Of a stretch of DNA of 38,565 nucleotides, positions 15,697 to 24,381 are shown piece by piece. The position numbers and the translations under genes are program-made. The notes below the pieces were generated by a model that was not told the origin of the DNA, ran no database searches, and saw only the letters and a program-made list of their open reading frames with translations. Within the stretch, counting starts at the first letter, position 1. Each line of letters opens with the position of its first letter. Source of the stretch: Roseomonas sp. HF4 (GTDB lineage Bacteria > Pseudomonadota > Alphaproteobacteria > Acetobacterales > Acetobacteraceae); assembly GCF_005222755.1 (NCBI RefSeq), contig NZ_STGD01000026.1:1-38565 (forward strand), read 5' to 3'.

Positions 15697-18693
15697 TTAG
15701 GGACCGGGTAGCGGTTCGCGCAGCCGTGCCACCGCCTCGCCAAGTCCGGTCCGGGCCAGCCGCTCGGCGGCGAGGTCGAGACTGCGCTGGACGCGTCGGT
15801 GCAGCATCGCCCGGCGCTCCATGACAAGCGGCAGGGCCTCGTCGGGCAGGAGCGGCGCCCGGTACAGCGCCCGTATCGCGGCGCCATGCCCGACGATCTC
15901 CCCAGTCGGGCAGGTCTCGAGGCGCGCGAGCAGCGCCTCCAGCGCGCCGACATCGGTCCAGCAGCGCTGCGGGCTGAGTTGCAGCGCCCCCTGGCGCAGC
16001 AGGACGCGGTCGTCGCCGCCGAGCATCTTCCGCAGCCGGTGCAGCGCGTTGTCGAGCGCGTTGCGCGCCGCGTCGCCATCCGAATCCGGCCAGAGCGCAT
16101 CCGCCACGCGTTCCTGCGCCAACGGGGTAGACCCATGCGCCGCAAGAAGTCTCAGCAGCTCGAGCAGTCGCCGGCTTTCCTTGCGGGAGGAGGGCAGCGG
16201 CGCGTCTGTGCGCTCGATCTCGAACGAGCCGAGGGTCCGGATGCGCAGCGCCCAGGGCCAGGCCGCGCCGGCCTCGGGCGGCGCCTTCAGGTCGTTGCGC
16301 AGCACCACCTCACGCGCAACCTCCGGCTCCACGCCGTGTTCCAGCGCCAGCGCCGCGAGGCGGGCCATCATGTCGCCGCAGCAGAACAGCATCGGCCCGT
16401 GCCTGAACCCGCACTCGCGCGCGACGCGCCAGGCCGGGCGGAGATGATCGAGCGCTTCCGGCACGTCACCCCGCCGCAGCGCCGCATAGGCGGCGACGCA
16501 GCCGGCCACCCAGTGGTGCCAGCGGCAGATCGCGTGGAAGGGATGGGCGAAGACCTCGGCAAGCAGGTCGCGTGCCTCGTCATGCGCGTCGGCATGCGCC
16601 GCAGCGAGGGCATTGGCGATGAGGGCGATGTGTTCTCGCATCCGGAAGCCGCTGCCGCGTGCGCTGGCCACGGCGGCGCGCATCAGTCGCAACGCTGTCG
16701 GCCGGTCATCCTCCAGCAGGGCCAGCATGCCGCGGTGGTGCTCGAAAGCGGTGCGGTCCGGCGCGTTGTCGGGGCTCAGCGCCGCAGCGGCGAGTTCCTG
16801 GTGCCGCCGCGCCCGGGCGCCGTCCACGGCGCCGAGGGCGGCGATGACCGCCATGTTCTCCGCGGACGCGCGCTGTGCCGCAAGCGACGGCTCCGCCGCG
16901 ACCAGCGCGCGCGCTGCCTCCGCCTCGGCCAGCGCCTCGGCGTTGCGGCCGAGCAGCGCCTTGACCCAGACGCTGACGCCGAGCCAGCGCATCGTCGTCA
17001 CCGGCGCCGCGCGGCCCTGCGCGGCGAGCGCGTCGATGCGTCGCAACACACGGTCCAGCCGGTCCACGTGGCCGCGCCACAGCAGGTGGAACGCCAGCGA
17101 GCCGACCAGCAGGCGCTGGCCGAGCGCCGCCTCCAGGTGCAGCAGGCGCTCCGCACGGTCGGCAAGCGGTTCGGCCAGCGGGTGCCACGGTGCATGGTAG
17201 ACGACGGCGGCGAGCAGCCCCGGCACCAGACGCATCTCCGCCGCGTCGTCGCCCGGTCGCGCGGCGCGATCGGCGTGGCGCGTCAGCACCGCGATCCAGC
17301 GGTCGAGCTCGGGAAGTCGCCCGAGCGAGACAAGCGCATTGGCCGCACCGGCGGCTGCGGCCAAGGCCGCCTCGCCGTCACCCGCTGCCTCCGCACTCTC
17401 GTGCGCGAGGACAAGGCGCGGCAGGGCAGCGGCGGGATTCCGGTCGAGCAGGCAGAGGCCGTGCCAGTAGGCCAGCCCGTCGCGCGCGTCCGACGGCAGC
17501 GCCTCGATCAGCCGTAGCAGCGCGCCGGTGCGACCTTCGGCGACGTAGCGCGGCGCGGCGAGGCGCAGCGCGGCCTCGGCTTCGGCCCAGGCGCCAACCC
17601 CGGCGAGGAGGCCAAGCGCGGCGTCCGTCTCGCCGGTCTCGATCAGCACGGTCGCGGCATGGCGTTGCAGCGCCGCGACCTCCTCGGGCGCGGCGGTCGC
17701 CTCGAGGCGCCGGCGCAGCAATTCGCTGAACAGGGCGTGGAAGGTGTAGCTGGGCTCCGGCCCGTCGCGCCGGTCGGTGAACAGGCTCGATGCCGCGAGG
17801 CGTTCCAGAAGCGCCGGGGCGTCCGCATGGCCGCTGACCCGGCGCGCGAGGCTGGCTGTTGCGCTCGGCAGGTAGGCGATCGCCGCCAGCGCGCGCTGCT
17901 CGGCCTCGGTCATGCGCCGCAGCACCTCGCCGGCGAGGAAATCGAACAGCCGCTCGCGCGCGCCATGCGCGGGCAGCACCGCATCGGCGGGGGAGCCGAG
18001 CAGCATCAGCGTCAGCCCCGCGGCCCAGCCCTCGGCGGCCGCGAGTGCCGGGGCCATGGCCTCCGGCCGGCCGTGCAGGCGCACGAGGTCGCGCGTCTCG
18101 GCCTCGTCGAACCGCAGGCCCTCGGCGTCGAGGACGGCGAGGTGCTGGCGCGCCAGCGCCAGCGCGTAGTCCGGTGGTGGCGGCTCCCGGCTGACGAAGA
18201 GCCACTGGACGCCGAGCGGGAGCTCGCCGAGGAGGCGGGCGATCGCATGGTGCAAAGGGTGATCGGGCGGCAGGTCCTGGTGGTTGTCGAGGACGAGCGT
18301 CCACTCGGGCGGCAGGTGGTCGAGCAGCAGCCGCAGGCGGCGGCTCAGGCTGCCCGCGAGGTCGGACAGGTCGTCCGCGCCGAAGGCGGGGAGGGCGAGC
18401 GGCCGGCTCGCGGCAATGGCCGCCACCCTGTCGAGGGAGGCGACGAACGTCGGCGGATCGGCATCCCCGGCGTCGACCTGGAACCACAGCATGCGCCGGC
18501 CGCGAGCCCGCAGCCACGTCGCGACCAATGTGGTCTTCCCCGCTCCGGGCGGTGCGGCAACCCAGACGCCGGGATACTCCACGAGGGCGTCGAGGGCGGC
18601 GAAGAGGCGTTCGCGGTCGAAGGCCCGGCCAAGCCGCGGCGGCGACAGCTTGCCGAGCCCGCCTGGGCCAGGATGTGCCGGCGAGGCGCTCAT
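15697..18693 (-). CDS. STAND ATPase transcriptional regulator with C-terminal SARP/BTAD domain
   Basis: 998 residues. An N-terminal MalT-like STAND ATPase has the P-loop APPGAGKTT (47-55) and the Walker B-type LVLDNHQD (133-140). A long helical, TPR-like middle (about 350-800) follows. The C-terminus is an OmpR-like winged helix (WALRIRTLGSFEIER to NALDNALHRLRKMLGG, about 815-915) and a bacterial transcriptional activation (BTAD) segment. Such proteins sense a ligand through the STAND core and activate a few promoters. The target is unknown; the LysE gene 76 bp downstream on the same strand and the divergent NTF2/MFS pair are the nearest candidates. The domain order (ATPase first, DNA-binding last) is the reverse of classical actinobacterial SARPs. 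Confidence 0.9.
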   Translation of the reverse strand: MSASPAHPGPGGLGKLSPPRLGRAFDRERLFAALDALVEYPGVWVAAPPGAGKTTLVATWLRARGRRMLWFQVDAGDADPPTFVASLDRVAAIAASRPLALPAFGADDLSDLAGSLSRRLRLLLDHLPPEWTLVLDNHQDLPPDHPLHHAIARLLGELPLGVQWLFVSREPPPPDYALALARQHLAVLDAEGLRFDEAETRDLVRLHGRPEAMAPALAAAEGWAAGLTLMLLGSPADAVLPAHGARERLFDFLAGEVLRRMTEAEQRALAAIAYLPSATASLARRVSGHADAPALLERLAASSLFTDRRDGPEPSYTFHALFSELLRRRLEATAAPEEVAALQRHAATVLIETGETDAALGLLAGVGAWAEAEAALRLAAPRYVAEGRTGALLRLIEALPSDARDGLAYWHGLCLLDRNPAAALPRLVLAHESAEAAGDGEAALAAAAGAANALVSLGRLPELDRWIAVLTRHADRAARPGDDAAEMRLVPGLLAAVVYHAPWHPLAEPLADRAERLLHLEAALGQRLLVGSLAFHLLWRGHVDRLDRVLRRIDALAAQGRAAPVTTMRWLGVSVWVKALLGRNAEALAEAEAARALVAAEPSLAAQRASAENMAVIAALGAVDGARARRHQELAAAALSPDNAPDRTAFEHHRGMLALLEDDRPTALRLMRAAVASARGSGFRMREHIALIANALAAAHADAHDEARDLLAEVFAHPFHAICRWHHWVAGCVAAYAALRRGDVPEALDHLRPAWRVARECGFRHGPMLFCCGDMMARLAALALEHGVEPEVAREVVLRNDLKAPPEAGAAWPWALRIRTLGSFEIERTDAPLPSSRKESRRLLELLRLLAAHGSTPLAQERVADALWPDSDGDAARNALDNALHRLRKMLGGDDRVLLRQGALQLSPQRCWTDVGALEALLARLETCPTGEIVGHGAAIRALYRAPLLPDEALPLVMERRAMLHRRVQRSLDLAAERLARTGLGEAVARLREPLPGP

Positions 18694-18917
18694 GCGAGGC
18701 TCGAACGGTGCCGCATCCCGTCTCCTGCCCGGGTCTTCGCGTGGAGGCTAAGGGGGAAAGGAGCGGCGTGGAAACCCCCGGCTGGACTCACAGGGTGGGC
18801 AAGAATGCGCCGGTGACGGCCGGCACCATCAGCCTGGGTGGGGGTGGTGCGCGAACGCCCGGCCGGGAAACGGTCCGATCGTAAATACTGGCCAAGCACA
18901 GCGAGGATCGCGCAGAA

Positions 18918-18928
18918 TGATGTCATCA
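18918..18928. promoter_or_regulatory. Palindrome upstream of the NTF2-like gene
   Basis: TGATGTCATCA is a perfect 11-bp palindrome (two 5-base arms around a central T), 22 bp before the NTF2-like start. It lies in the 257-bp divergent gap between the STAND/SARP regulator and that gene. It is a candidate operator; nothing else in the gap was recognised. Confidence 0.3.
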
Positions 18929-18950
18929 GATCCGCATGAAGGATCGGCAC

Positions 18951-19364
18951 ATGTCACGCAGCGAAGCCGCACGCGCCTTCTTCGAAGCCTGCGAGGCCGG
19001 CAAGGGCTGGCAGGCCTGTCGCGACTTCTGCCACGAGAACGCGACCTTCTCCTGCCAGGCTGACGCCCTTGCCGAGATCAAGACCCTGGCGGCTTACGTC
19101 GATTGGATGAAGGGCCTGCTGACCCCGATTCCTGATGGCCGCTACGCGCTCAAGGCCTTCGCAATGGACGAGGCGCGCGGGACAGTCGTTGCCGCGGCCG
19201 AGTTTCATGGGACCCAGACCGGCTCGGGCGGTCCCGTGCCGCCGACGGGCAAGTCCGTGGTCACCGACTATGCCTATGTCATGCACTTCGACGGCGACAA
19301 GATCAGCCACATGACGAAGATCTGGAACGACGTCCAAGCCCTGCGGGCGCTTGGCTGGGCGTGA
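18951..19364 (+). CDS. NTF2-like/SnoaL-like protein
   Basis: A 137-residue single-domain protein of the nuclear transport factor 2 / SnoaL superfamily: AARAFFEACEAGKGWQACRD, the ATFSC strand, a VVAAAEFHGTQTGSG strand pair and the C-terminal YVMHFDGDKISHMTKIWND. The fold is used by isomerases, hydrolases, cyclases and many uncharacterised proteins, so no reaction can be given. AAGGA at 18939 supports the ATG at 18951 rather than 18936. It overlaps the following MFS gene by one base (TGATG), so the two probably act together, for example on a compound that the transporter moves. Confidence 0.85.
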   Translation: MSRSEAARAFFEACEAGKGWQACRDFCHENATFSCQADALAEIKTLAAYVDWMKGLLTPIPDGRYALKAFAMDEARGTVVAAAEFHGTQTGSGGPVPPTGKSVVTDYAYVMHFDGDKISHMTKIWNDVQALRALGWA

Positions 19365-20536
19365 TGCGCTGGCGCATCCTGGCGCTGCTGTTCGTGGCCC
19401 GCATCGCAATGGGCTTTCAGTTTCAGACCTTGGCATCGGTGGGCGATAATCTGGTTGTCGCCTTCGGGCTCGACTACGCCGGGGTCGGCCTGCTGATCGG
19501 CGTGTTCATGGCGCCGGGCCTTGTGCTGGCGATGCCTGCCGGCTTTTCCGGGCGCTACGTTTCCGACCGGGTTCTGGCCGGTCTGGGCCTCTGCGCCCTC
19601 GCTCTGGGGGGCATCGTGTCCGCTGCGGCGATGGACAGTTGGACGATCGGCCTTGGACGCGTCGTGTCAGGCGCCGGGTTCCTGTTCTCGACCCTCTACT
19701 TCACCAAGATGGCGGCCGACTGGTTCGTTGGCCGCGAGATCGCGACCGCCATGAGCATCCTTGTCATGAGCTGGCCCTTCGGCATCGCCATGGGTCAGGT
19801 CGGCCATGCCTGGCTTGCCGAAGCCTATGGCTGGCGCGTGCCGTTCCAGGTGGCCTCGGCCTATTGCATCCTGGCGTCCCTGGCCGTGCTGGTCTTCTAT
19901 CGCCCTCCGCCCGGCCTGCCGAACGCCACGCCGGGCGCGGCCGCACGCTTGACCGCGTACGAATGGCGCCTGGTGATCCTGGCCGCGATCGCCTGGGCCA
20001 CCTTCAACGGCGGCTATGTCGTCTATCTCGCTTTCGGGCCCAAGGTACTCGAGGCGATGGGCCAATCGGCCATCGGCGCCGCCGGCATCATCAGCGTCGG
20101 AAGCTGGGTGATGATCCTGTCGGGCGCGCTGTGCGGGCAGATCGCGGATCGCTTCGGGCGACGGGACCTGATCCTGGCTGTCTGCATGGCCGGAGCCGTC
20201 ATCGCGCTGGTGCTGCTCAACATCCCGCAGGCTGGACTGGCCGCAAGCCTGCTGTTCGGCCTTGTCGGCATGGCCCCCGCGGGCGTCATCATGGCATTGA
20301 CCGGAGAGGCGATGCGGCCCGAGCAGCGCGCCTTCGGCATGGGTGTCTTCTTCACCGTCTACTACGCGATCATGCTGGTCACGCCGCCCATCGCCGGCGC
20401 CATCTTCGACGCGACCGGCCGTGCCGGCGGCCCCATCATGTTCGGCGCCGTCCTGTTCGCAGGCGTCCTGGCCGCCACGCTCGCGTTCCGCCACGCCAAG
20501 TCGGTCGGGCCTGTGCCGATACCACGGCAGGTCTAG
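19364..20536 (+). CDS. MFS transporter
   Basis: A 390-residue major facilitator permease with about 12 hydrophobic segments. The central loop carries the MFS motif-A-like GQIADRFGRRDL between helices 8 and 9, while the first half has FSGRYVSDR at the equivalent place. FTKMAADWFVGREIATAMSI matches CynX/NNP- and oxalate-type transporters of the family. Substrate unknown. The start at 19364 overlaps the stop of the NTF2-like gene; a GTG at 19361 is an alternative. It is the second gene of that operon. Confidence 0.9.
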   Translation: MRWRILALLFVARIAMGFQFQTLASVGDNLVVAFGLDYAGVGLLIGVFMAPGLVLAMPAGFSGRYVSDRVLAGLGLCALALGGIVSAAAMDSWTIGLGRVVSGAGFLFSTLYFTKMAADWFVGREIATAMSILVMSWPFGIAMGQVGHAWLAEAYGWRVPFQVASAYCILASLAVLVFYRPPPGLPNATPGAAARLTAYEWRLVILAAIAWATFNGGYVVYLAFGPKVLEAMGQSAIGAAGIISVGSWVMILSGALCGQIADRFGRRDLILAVCMAGAVIALVLLNIPQAGLAASLLFGLVGMAPAGVIMALTGEAMRPEQRAFGMGVFFTVYYAIMLVTPPIAGAIFDATGRAGGPIMFGAVLFAGVLAATLAFRHAKSVGPVPIPRQV

Positions 20537-20668
20537 GGCCTGCCGGCGCCCGAGCCGATCAGCGGCGGTGGGAACGCGGTCCACCCGATGACAGATCTGG
20601 ACGGGGCGGCGTAGCGTGGAAGCCCGCGCCATTGTGTCCCGAAGCGCCAGCGTTCCGCGATCGCGGTC

Positions 20669-20695
20669 GCTCATGATCGCTCGACAGACATGAGC
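20669..20695. promoter_or_regulatory. Inverted repeat upstream of the quinone oxidoreductase gene
   Basis: GCTCATG-N13-CATGAGC is a perfect 7-bp inverted repeat, 65 bp before the oxidoreductase start. Its spacing suits a dimeric repressor such as a TetR- or MarR-type protein. The function is inferred. Confidence 0.35.
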
Positions 20696-20760
20696 ACGCC
20701 CGCACACACTGACGAGGTGGTCGGGCCAGCTGCCGAGGGCGCTCGACGAGAGAGGCCGAC

Positions 20761-21735
20761 ATGAAAGCGATCCGCGTCGATGCCTTCGGTGGGCCAGAAG
20801 TCATGCGGCTTCAGGAGGTGAGCGACCCGATCCCTGGATCGGGCGAGGTCGTGATCGATATCCGCGCTGCGGGGGTCAATCCCGCCGACACCTACATGCG
20901 CAACGGGGCCTATGCGATTTTGCCGCAGCTCCCCTATACGCCCGGTGGAGACGCCGGCGGCGTCGTTGCAGCCGTGGGACCCGACGTCGAGGACTTTGCG
21001 GTCGGCGACCGGGTGTTCGTGGGCACCGCTCTCAGCTTCGACCTCACCGGATGCTATGCCGAGAAGGTAAAGCGCCGCGCCAGCGAGGTCATGCCACTTC
21101 CCAGCGGCGTCGGCTTTGCCGCCGCAGCAGCCTTCGGGGTTTCGTACACGACCGCCCATTACGCCCTGTTCGAAAGAGGCGGTGCCCGTTCGGGAGAGAC
21201 GGTCTTCATTCACGGCGCCAGCGGCTCCGTCGGCACGGCGGCCATCCAACTGGCGAAGCGCGCAGGCCTGAAGGTCGTCGGCAGTGCGGGCAGCGCCAGG
21301 GGGCTCGCGCTGATCCTTGAAGAAGGCGCGGACCTGGCCGTCGATCACACCCGGAAGGGCTACCTCGACGAGGTGAAGGGCTACACCGGCGGTCGCGGGC
21401 CGGAGCTGGTCCTCGAGATGCTCGCCAACATCAATCTCGCCGCCGACATGGATCTTGTCGCGAAATACGGTCGGATCATCGTGATCGGCAACCGCGGAGA
21501 AATCTCCGTCAATCCACGCCTGGCGATGATGAAGGAACTCGACATACGCGGGATCGCCCTCTGGAACGCGACACCGGAACAGATGAAGCCGATGATTCAG
21601 GACATCATCGCAGGCGTGGTAGAAGGTGCGTTGAGACCGATCATCGGGCGCGAAATGCCGCTGGCCGACGCAGCGGCGGCGCATGTCGCGGTCCTCGCGC
21701 CCGGCGCCTATGGCAAGATCGTGCTGGTGCCGTGA
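20761..21735 (+). CDS. Zinc-independent quinone oxidoreductase (MDR family)
   Basis: A 324-residue medium-chain dehydrogenase/reductase of the NADPH:quinone oxidoreductase (zeta-crystallin, Qor) group. The GroES-like part is AAGVNPADTYMRNGAY, then YTPGGDAGGVVAAVG. The Rossmann part has VFIHGASGSVGTAAIQLAKR with the nucleotide-binding motif, and VVGSAGSARG. Catalytic zinc ligands typical of alcohol dehydrogenases are absent. It should reduce quinones or alpha,beta-unsaturated carbonyls with NADPH in the cytoplasm. GAGAGG precedes the start. It ends 6 bp from the convergent LysR gene. Confidence 0.92.
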   Translation: MKAIRVDAFGGPEVMRLQEVSDPIPGSGEVVIDIRAAGVNPADTYMRNGAYAILPQLPYTPGGDAGGVVAAVGPDVEDFAVGDRVFVGTALSFDLTGCYAEKVKRRASEVMPLPSGVGFAAAAAFGVSYTTAHYALFERGGARSGETVFIHGASGSVGTAAIQLAKRAGLKVVGSAGSARGLALILEEGADLAVDHTRKGYLDEVKGYTGGRGPELVLEMLANINLAADMDLVAKYGRIIVIGNRGEISVNPRLAMMKELDIRGIALWNATPEQMKPMIQDIIAGVVEGALRPIIGREMPLADAAAAHVAVLAPGAYGKIVLVP

Positions 21736-21741
21736 ACCCAG

Positions 21742-22710
21742 TCACGAAGGTGACGATCCGACACCGAGTTTGCTTTCCGGCGCCGGCATCCGGCCAGCGA
21801 CCTCCCGCACAGCTCCCATGAACAGCTCCGCCAGTGGCGGCAGCGTCCGACCCTTCAAGGTCGCGACGGCGGTTGGCACAGCCCACGGCGGCATCTCGAC
21901 CGGGAGCACGCGGACATGCGGTGGCACCGCGCCGAGACGCAGGGCTGTTTCAGGCATCAGGCTGACGAAGTCCCCGCTCCGTAGCAGCCTGTAGCGGAGC
22001 GCCAAGGATCCCGTCACCACGCGTGCGACAGGCATGGGCTGGCCGATGGCTGCGAAGGCCCGACGGACCGGGCCGTCGGATACGAATTCTGTCGATGACA
22101 GGATCCAGGGCGCATCGGCCAGGTCGGCCAGGCTCAGCCGGCGGCGCCGCGCCACCCAGGATGAACCTGCCCCGTAGACGACGAGAAGCCTGTCATGCAG
22201 CAAGGGCTCGAGCGTGATCTCCGGATCGGTCGAGGCGATGCGTGCAACGACGAGGTCGGCACGGCGCTCGTGCCGTGTCCGCAGAATGGTTGCCGCCGGG
22301 CCTTGCTGCACGTCGAAGCTGGCGCGCGGATAACGCCGCGCCACCTGATCCATCGCCTCCGCGACCAGCCCGGCCGCGATAGCTTCCGAACAGGCAATGC
22401 GGACGGTCCCGACACCCGGATTCGAGAGGAAGGCCATCTCCGTCGTGGCCTGACGAAGTTCGTCGAACACGGCGCGCCCGCGCCGGACCAGGGCGCGGCC
22501 ATGGGGCGTCAGCTCGACCCCACCCGGCAGGCGGTCCAGGAGCCGCACGCCCAGGGTGCCCTCGAGGCCCGCGATCGCCTTCGACACGACGGGTGGCAAG
22601 ACAGCGAGCTGCTCGGCCGCCTTGGTCATCGACCCGGCCTCGGCCACGGTCAGGAGGATGTGGAGATCACGCGGCTTCAGGCGGCCGCCGATGCGGTCGG
22701 TCCAGGACAT
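21742..22710 (-). CDS. LysR-family transcriptional regulator
   Basis: 322 residues with the winged helix at about 10-70 (LKPRDLHILLTVAEAGSMTK, AVLPPVVSKAIAGLE) and an effector-binding domain from about 100 (GTVRIACSEAIAAGLVAEAM). It is divergent from the Bug receptor/VOC/DUF1194 unit with a 109-bp gap, so it likely controls that unit in response to its ligand. The C-terminal tail (PAPESKLGVGSSPS) is unstructured. The start at 22710 has no clear Shine-Dalgarno sequence. Confidence 0.93.
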   Translation of the reverse strand: MSWTDRIGGRLKPRDLHILLTVAEAGSMTKAAEQLAVLPPVVSKAIAGLEGTLGVRLLDRLPGGVELTPHGRALVRRGRAVFDELRQATTEMAFLSNPGVGTVRIACSEAIAAGLVAEAMDQVARRYPRASFDVQQGPAATILRTRHERRADLVVARIASTDPEITLEPLLHDRLLVVYGAGSSWVARRRRLSLADLADAPWILSSTEFVSDGPVRRAFAAIGQPMPVARVVTGSLALRYRLLRSGDFVSLMPETALRLGAVPPHVRVLPVEMPPWAVPTAVATLKGRTLPPLAELFMGAVREVAGRMPAPESKLGVGSSPS

Positions 22711-22768
22711 GGGGCTTAGCCAAACATGAAAGGGGCCGAAGGAAAACAGAACTTGTCGTTAAGCCCCC
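22711..22768. promoter_or_regulatory. Divergent LysR/Bug promoter region with a spaced inverted repeat
   Basis: GGGGCTTA (22711-22718) recurs inverted as TAAGCCCC (22760-22767), 41 bp apart, in the gap between the LysR gene and the Bug receptor gene. A pair of LysR-tetramer half sites would look like this, but no classical T-N11-A box was fixed. Confidence 0.3.
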
Positions 22769-22819
22769 CGGCCCGCCAGCCTCTGCGCATCAGCCAACCA
22801 CCCGTCAGGGAGACGAGGC

Positions 22820-23806
22820 ATGACCCAGGCAATGCTGACCCGACGGGCCGTCCTGCTCGGCACCGGGACCTCGGCGCTGACATTGCGCGGCCCGAGTGCC
22901 CAGCCGGCCGTGGACCGGCTCGTCCGGATCGTGGTCGGCGCCGCGCCGGGCGGTGGGACCGACACCATCGCGCGCCTGCTCGCGGAGCAACTGTCCGGGC
23001 GCTACGCCCCGCAGGTGATCGTCGAGAACCGCCCCGGCGCCAGTTCGCGCCTGGCCGCCGAGGCGGTGAAGGCGGCGGCGCCGGACGGCACCACGCTGCT
23101 GGTCTGCCCGCTGCCGGTCCTGGCGCTCTACCCGCATGTCCTGCCGCGCACCACGCGCTACGACCCGCTGGCGGATTTCACGCCGGCGGCGACGATCGGC
23201 GAACTCGCCTATGGCTTCATCGTTCCGCGCGACCATCCGGCGCGGGATCTGCCGTCCTTCATCGAATGGGGGCGGAGCAAGGGCGATGTGACCTTCGCCC
23301 CACCGGTCGTCGGCGCGCCACAGCACTTGCTGGGCCTCACCTTCGCGCAGGCGGCGGGGCTGAAAGTCACGGTCGTCACCTACCGGTCGGCCTCGCTCGC
23401 CATGCAGGACCTGATCGCCGGACGGCTCGAGTCCTACATGAACCACATGGCGGAGGTCTCGCCACAGGTGCGGGGCGGCCACGCGCGGCTGCTCGCGGTC
23501 ACCAGCGAGCATCGGCTGCCCGGCTTCCCTGACGTGCCGAGCTTCGCGGAACGCGGCTTCGCGCAGGTGACGGCTGGGGAGGCCTTCGTCGTCATGCTCC
23601 CGGCGCGCGCACCACGGCCGGTCGTCGCGGCGCTCAATGCGGCTGTCGCCGACGCCGTGGCCAACACCACGACCCGCGATCGGCTGATGCAGATGCAGAT
23701 GACGCCAATGGTGCTTTCCACGGCCGAGACCGGGGCTCGCCTCGCCCGCGAGTTCGCCGCCTGGGGTCCCGTCGTCCGTGCCTCCGGCTTCACGCCCGAG
23801 GAGTAG
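22820..23806 (+). CDS. Tripartite tricarboxylate transporter receptor (Bug/TctC family)
   Basis: A 328-residue exported solute receptor. LTRRAVLLGTGTSALTLRG is a Tat-like signal. Family motifs: IVVGAAPGGGTDTIARLLAE, PQVIVENRPGASSRLAAEAV, DLIAGRLESYMNHMAEVSPQ and FPDVPSFAERGF. No TctAB permease lies nearby. The gene leads a plus-strand run with a VOC protein 7 bp later and a DUF1194 protein 58 bp after that, and it faces a LysR gene. The ligand is unknown; the LysR context suggests a substrate-induced carboxylate uptake locus. Confidence 0.92.
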   Translation: MTQAMLTRRAVLLGTGTSALTLRGPSAQPAVDRLVRIVVGAAPGGGTDTIARLLAEQLSGRYAPQVIVENRPGASSRLAAEAVKAAAPDGTTLLVCPLPVLALYPHVLPRTTRYDPLADFTPAATIGELAYGFIVPRDHPARDLPSFIEWGRSKGDVTFAPPVVGAPQHLLGLTFAQAAGLKVTVVTYRSASLAMQDLIAGRLESYMNHMAEVSPQVRGGHARLLAVTSEHRLPGFPDVPSFAERGFAQVTAGEAFVVMLPARAPRPVVAALNAAVADAVANTTTRDRLMQMQMTPMVLSTAETGARLAREFAAWGPVVRASGFTPEE

Positions 23807-23813
23807 AACGACC

Positions 23814-24323
23814 ATGTCGGGCGAGAACCAGACGGGCCACTCCGTCGCGCGACGTGTGCGCCTCGCGCATCTCGGGCTGCTGGTGCGCGACGTGGCGCGC
23901 ATGCAGGCCTTCTACACGACGGTGCTCGGTCTCGGCGTCAGCGACCGCGGCGTCAGCGAGCGCCGCGGACAGGAGATGACGTTCATGACCGGCGATCCGG
24001 CGGTTCATCATCACCTGGTGCTGGTGGGCGCCGGCGATGCCGTGGTGGAGAAGCGGCGGCTCGATCACCTGGCTTTCGAGGTCGCGACGCTCGCCGACCT
24101 CCGTGCCGTGCGTGACCGAGCCTTGGCGGCCAAAGCCGAGATCCGCGCGGCGGATCACGGCAATGCCTGGTCAATCTACTTCGCCGATCCGGAAGGCAAT
24201 CGCGTCGAGGTCCTGGCGGTTTCGCCCCATGTCGCGCCCCAGCCGCGCGGCAGGCCGCTCGATCTCGACCAGCCCGACGCATGCATCGAGGCGGCGACCC
24301 GACGGCATCTGGCCGGGATCTGA
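23814..24323 (+). CDS. VOC-family (glyoxalase/dioxygenase-like) protein
   Basis: A 169-residue protein of the vicinal oxygen chelate superfamily. It has two beta-alpha-beta-beta-beta modules: LAHLGLLVRDVARMQAFYTT and LDHLAFEVATLADLRAVRDR. His19, His85 and Glu132 (in DPEGNRVEVLA) fit the metal ligands of type I extradiol dioxygenases and related VOC enzymes, so it is probably active with Fe or Mn. The reaction cannot be named. The C-terminal region (HVAPQPRGRPLDLDQPDACI) resembles the tail of VOC proteins from biodegradation loci. It starts 8 bases after the receptor stop. Confidence 0.88.
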   Translation: MSGENQTGHSVARRVRLAHLGLLVRDVARMQAFYTTVLGLGVSDRGVSERRGQEMTFMTGDPAVHHHLVLVGAGDAVVEKRRLDHLAFEVATLADLRAVRDRALAAKAEIRAADHGNAWSIYFADPEGNRVEVLAVSPHVAPQPRGRPLDLDQPDACIEAATRRHLAGI

Positions 24324-24381
24324 CCGCGGCTGGGCGGGGTTGTCCGCCCAACCAGGCCTGCAACCGAGAGGTCGAATCGCC

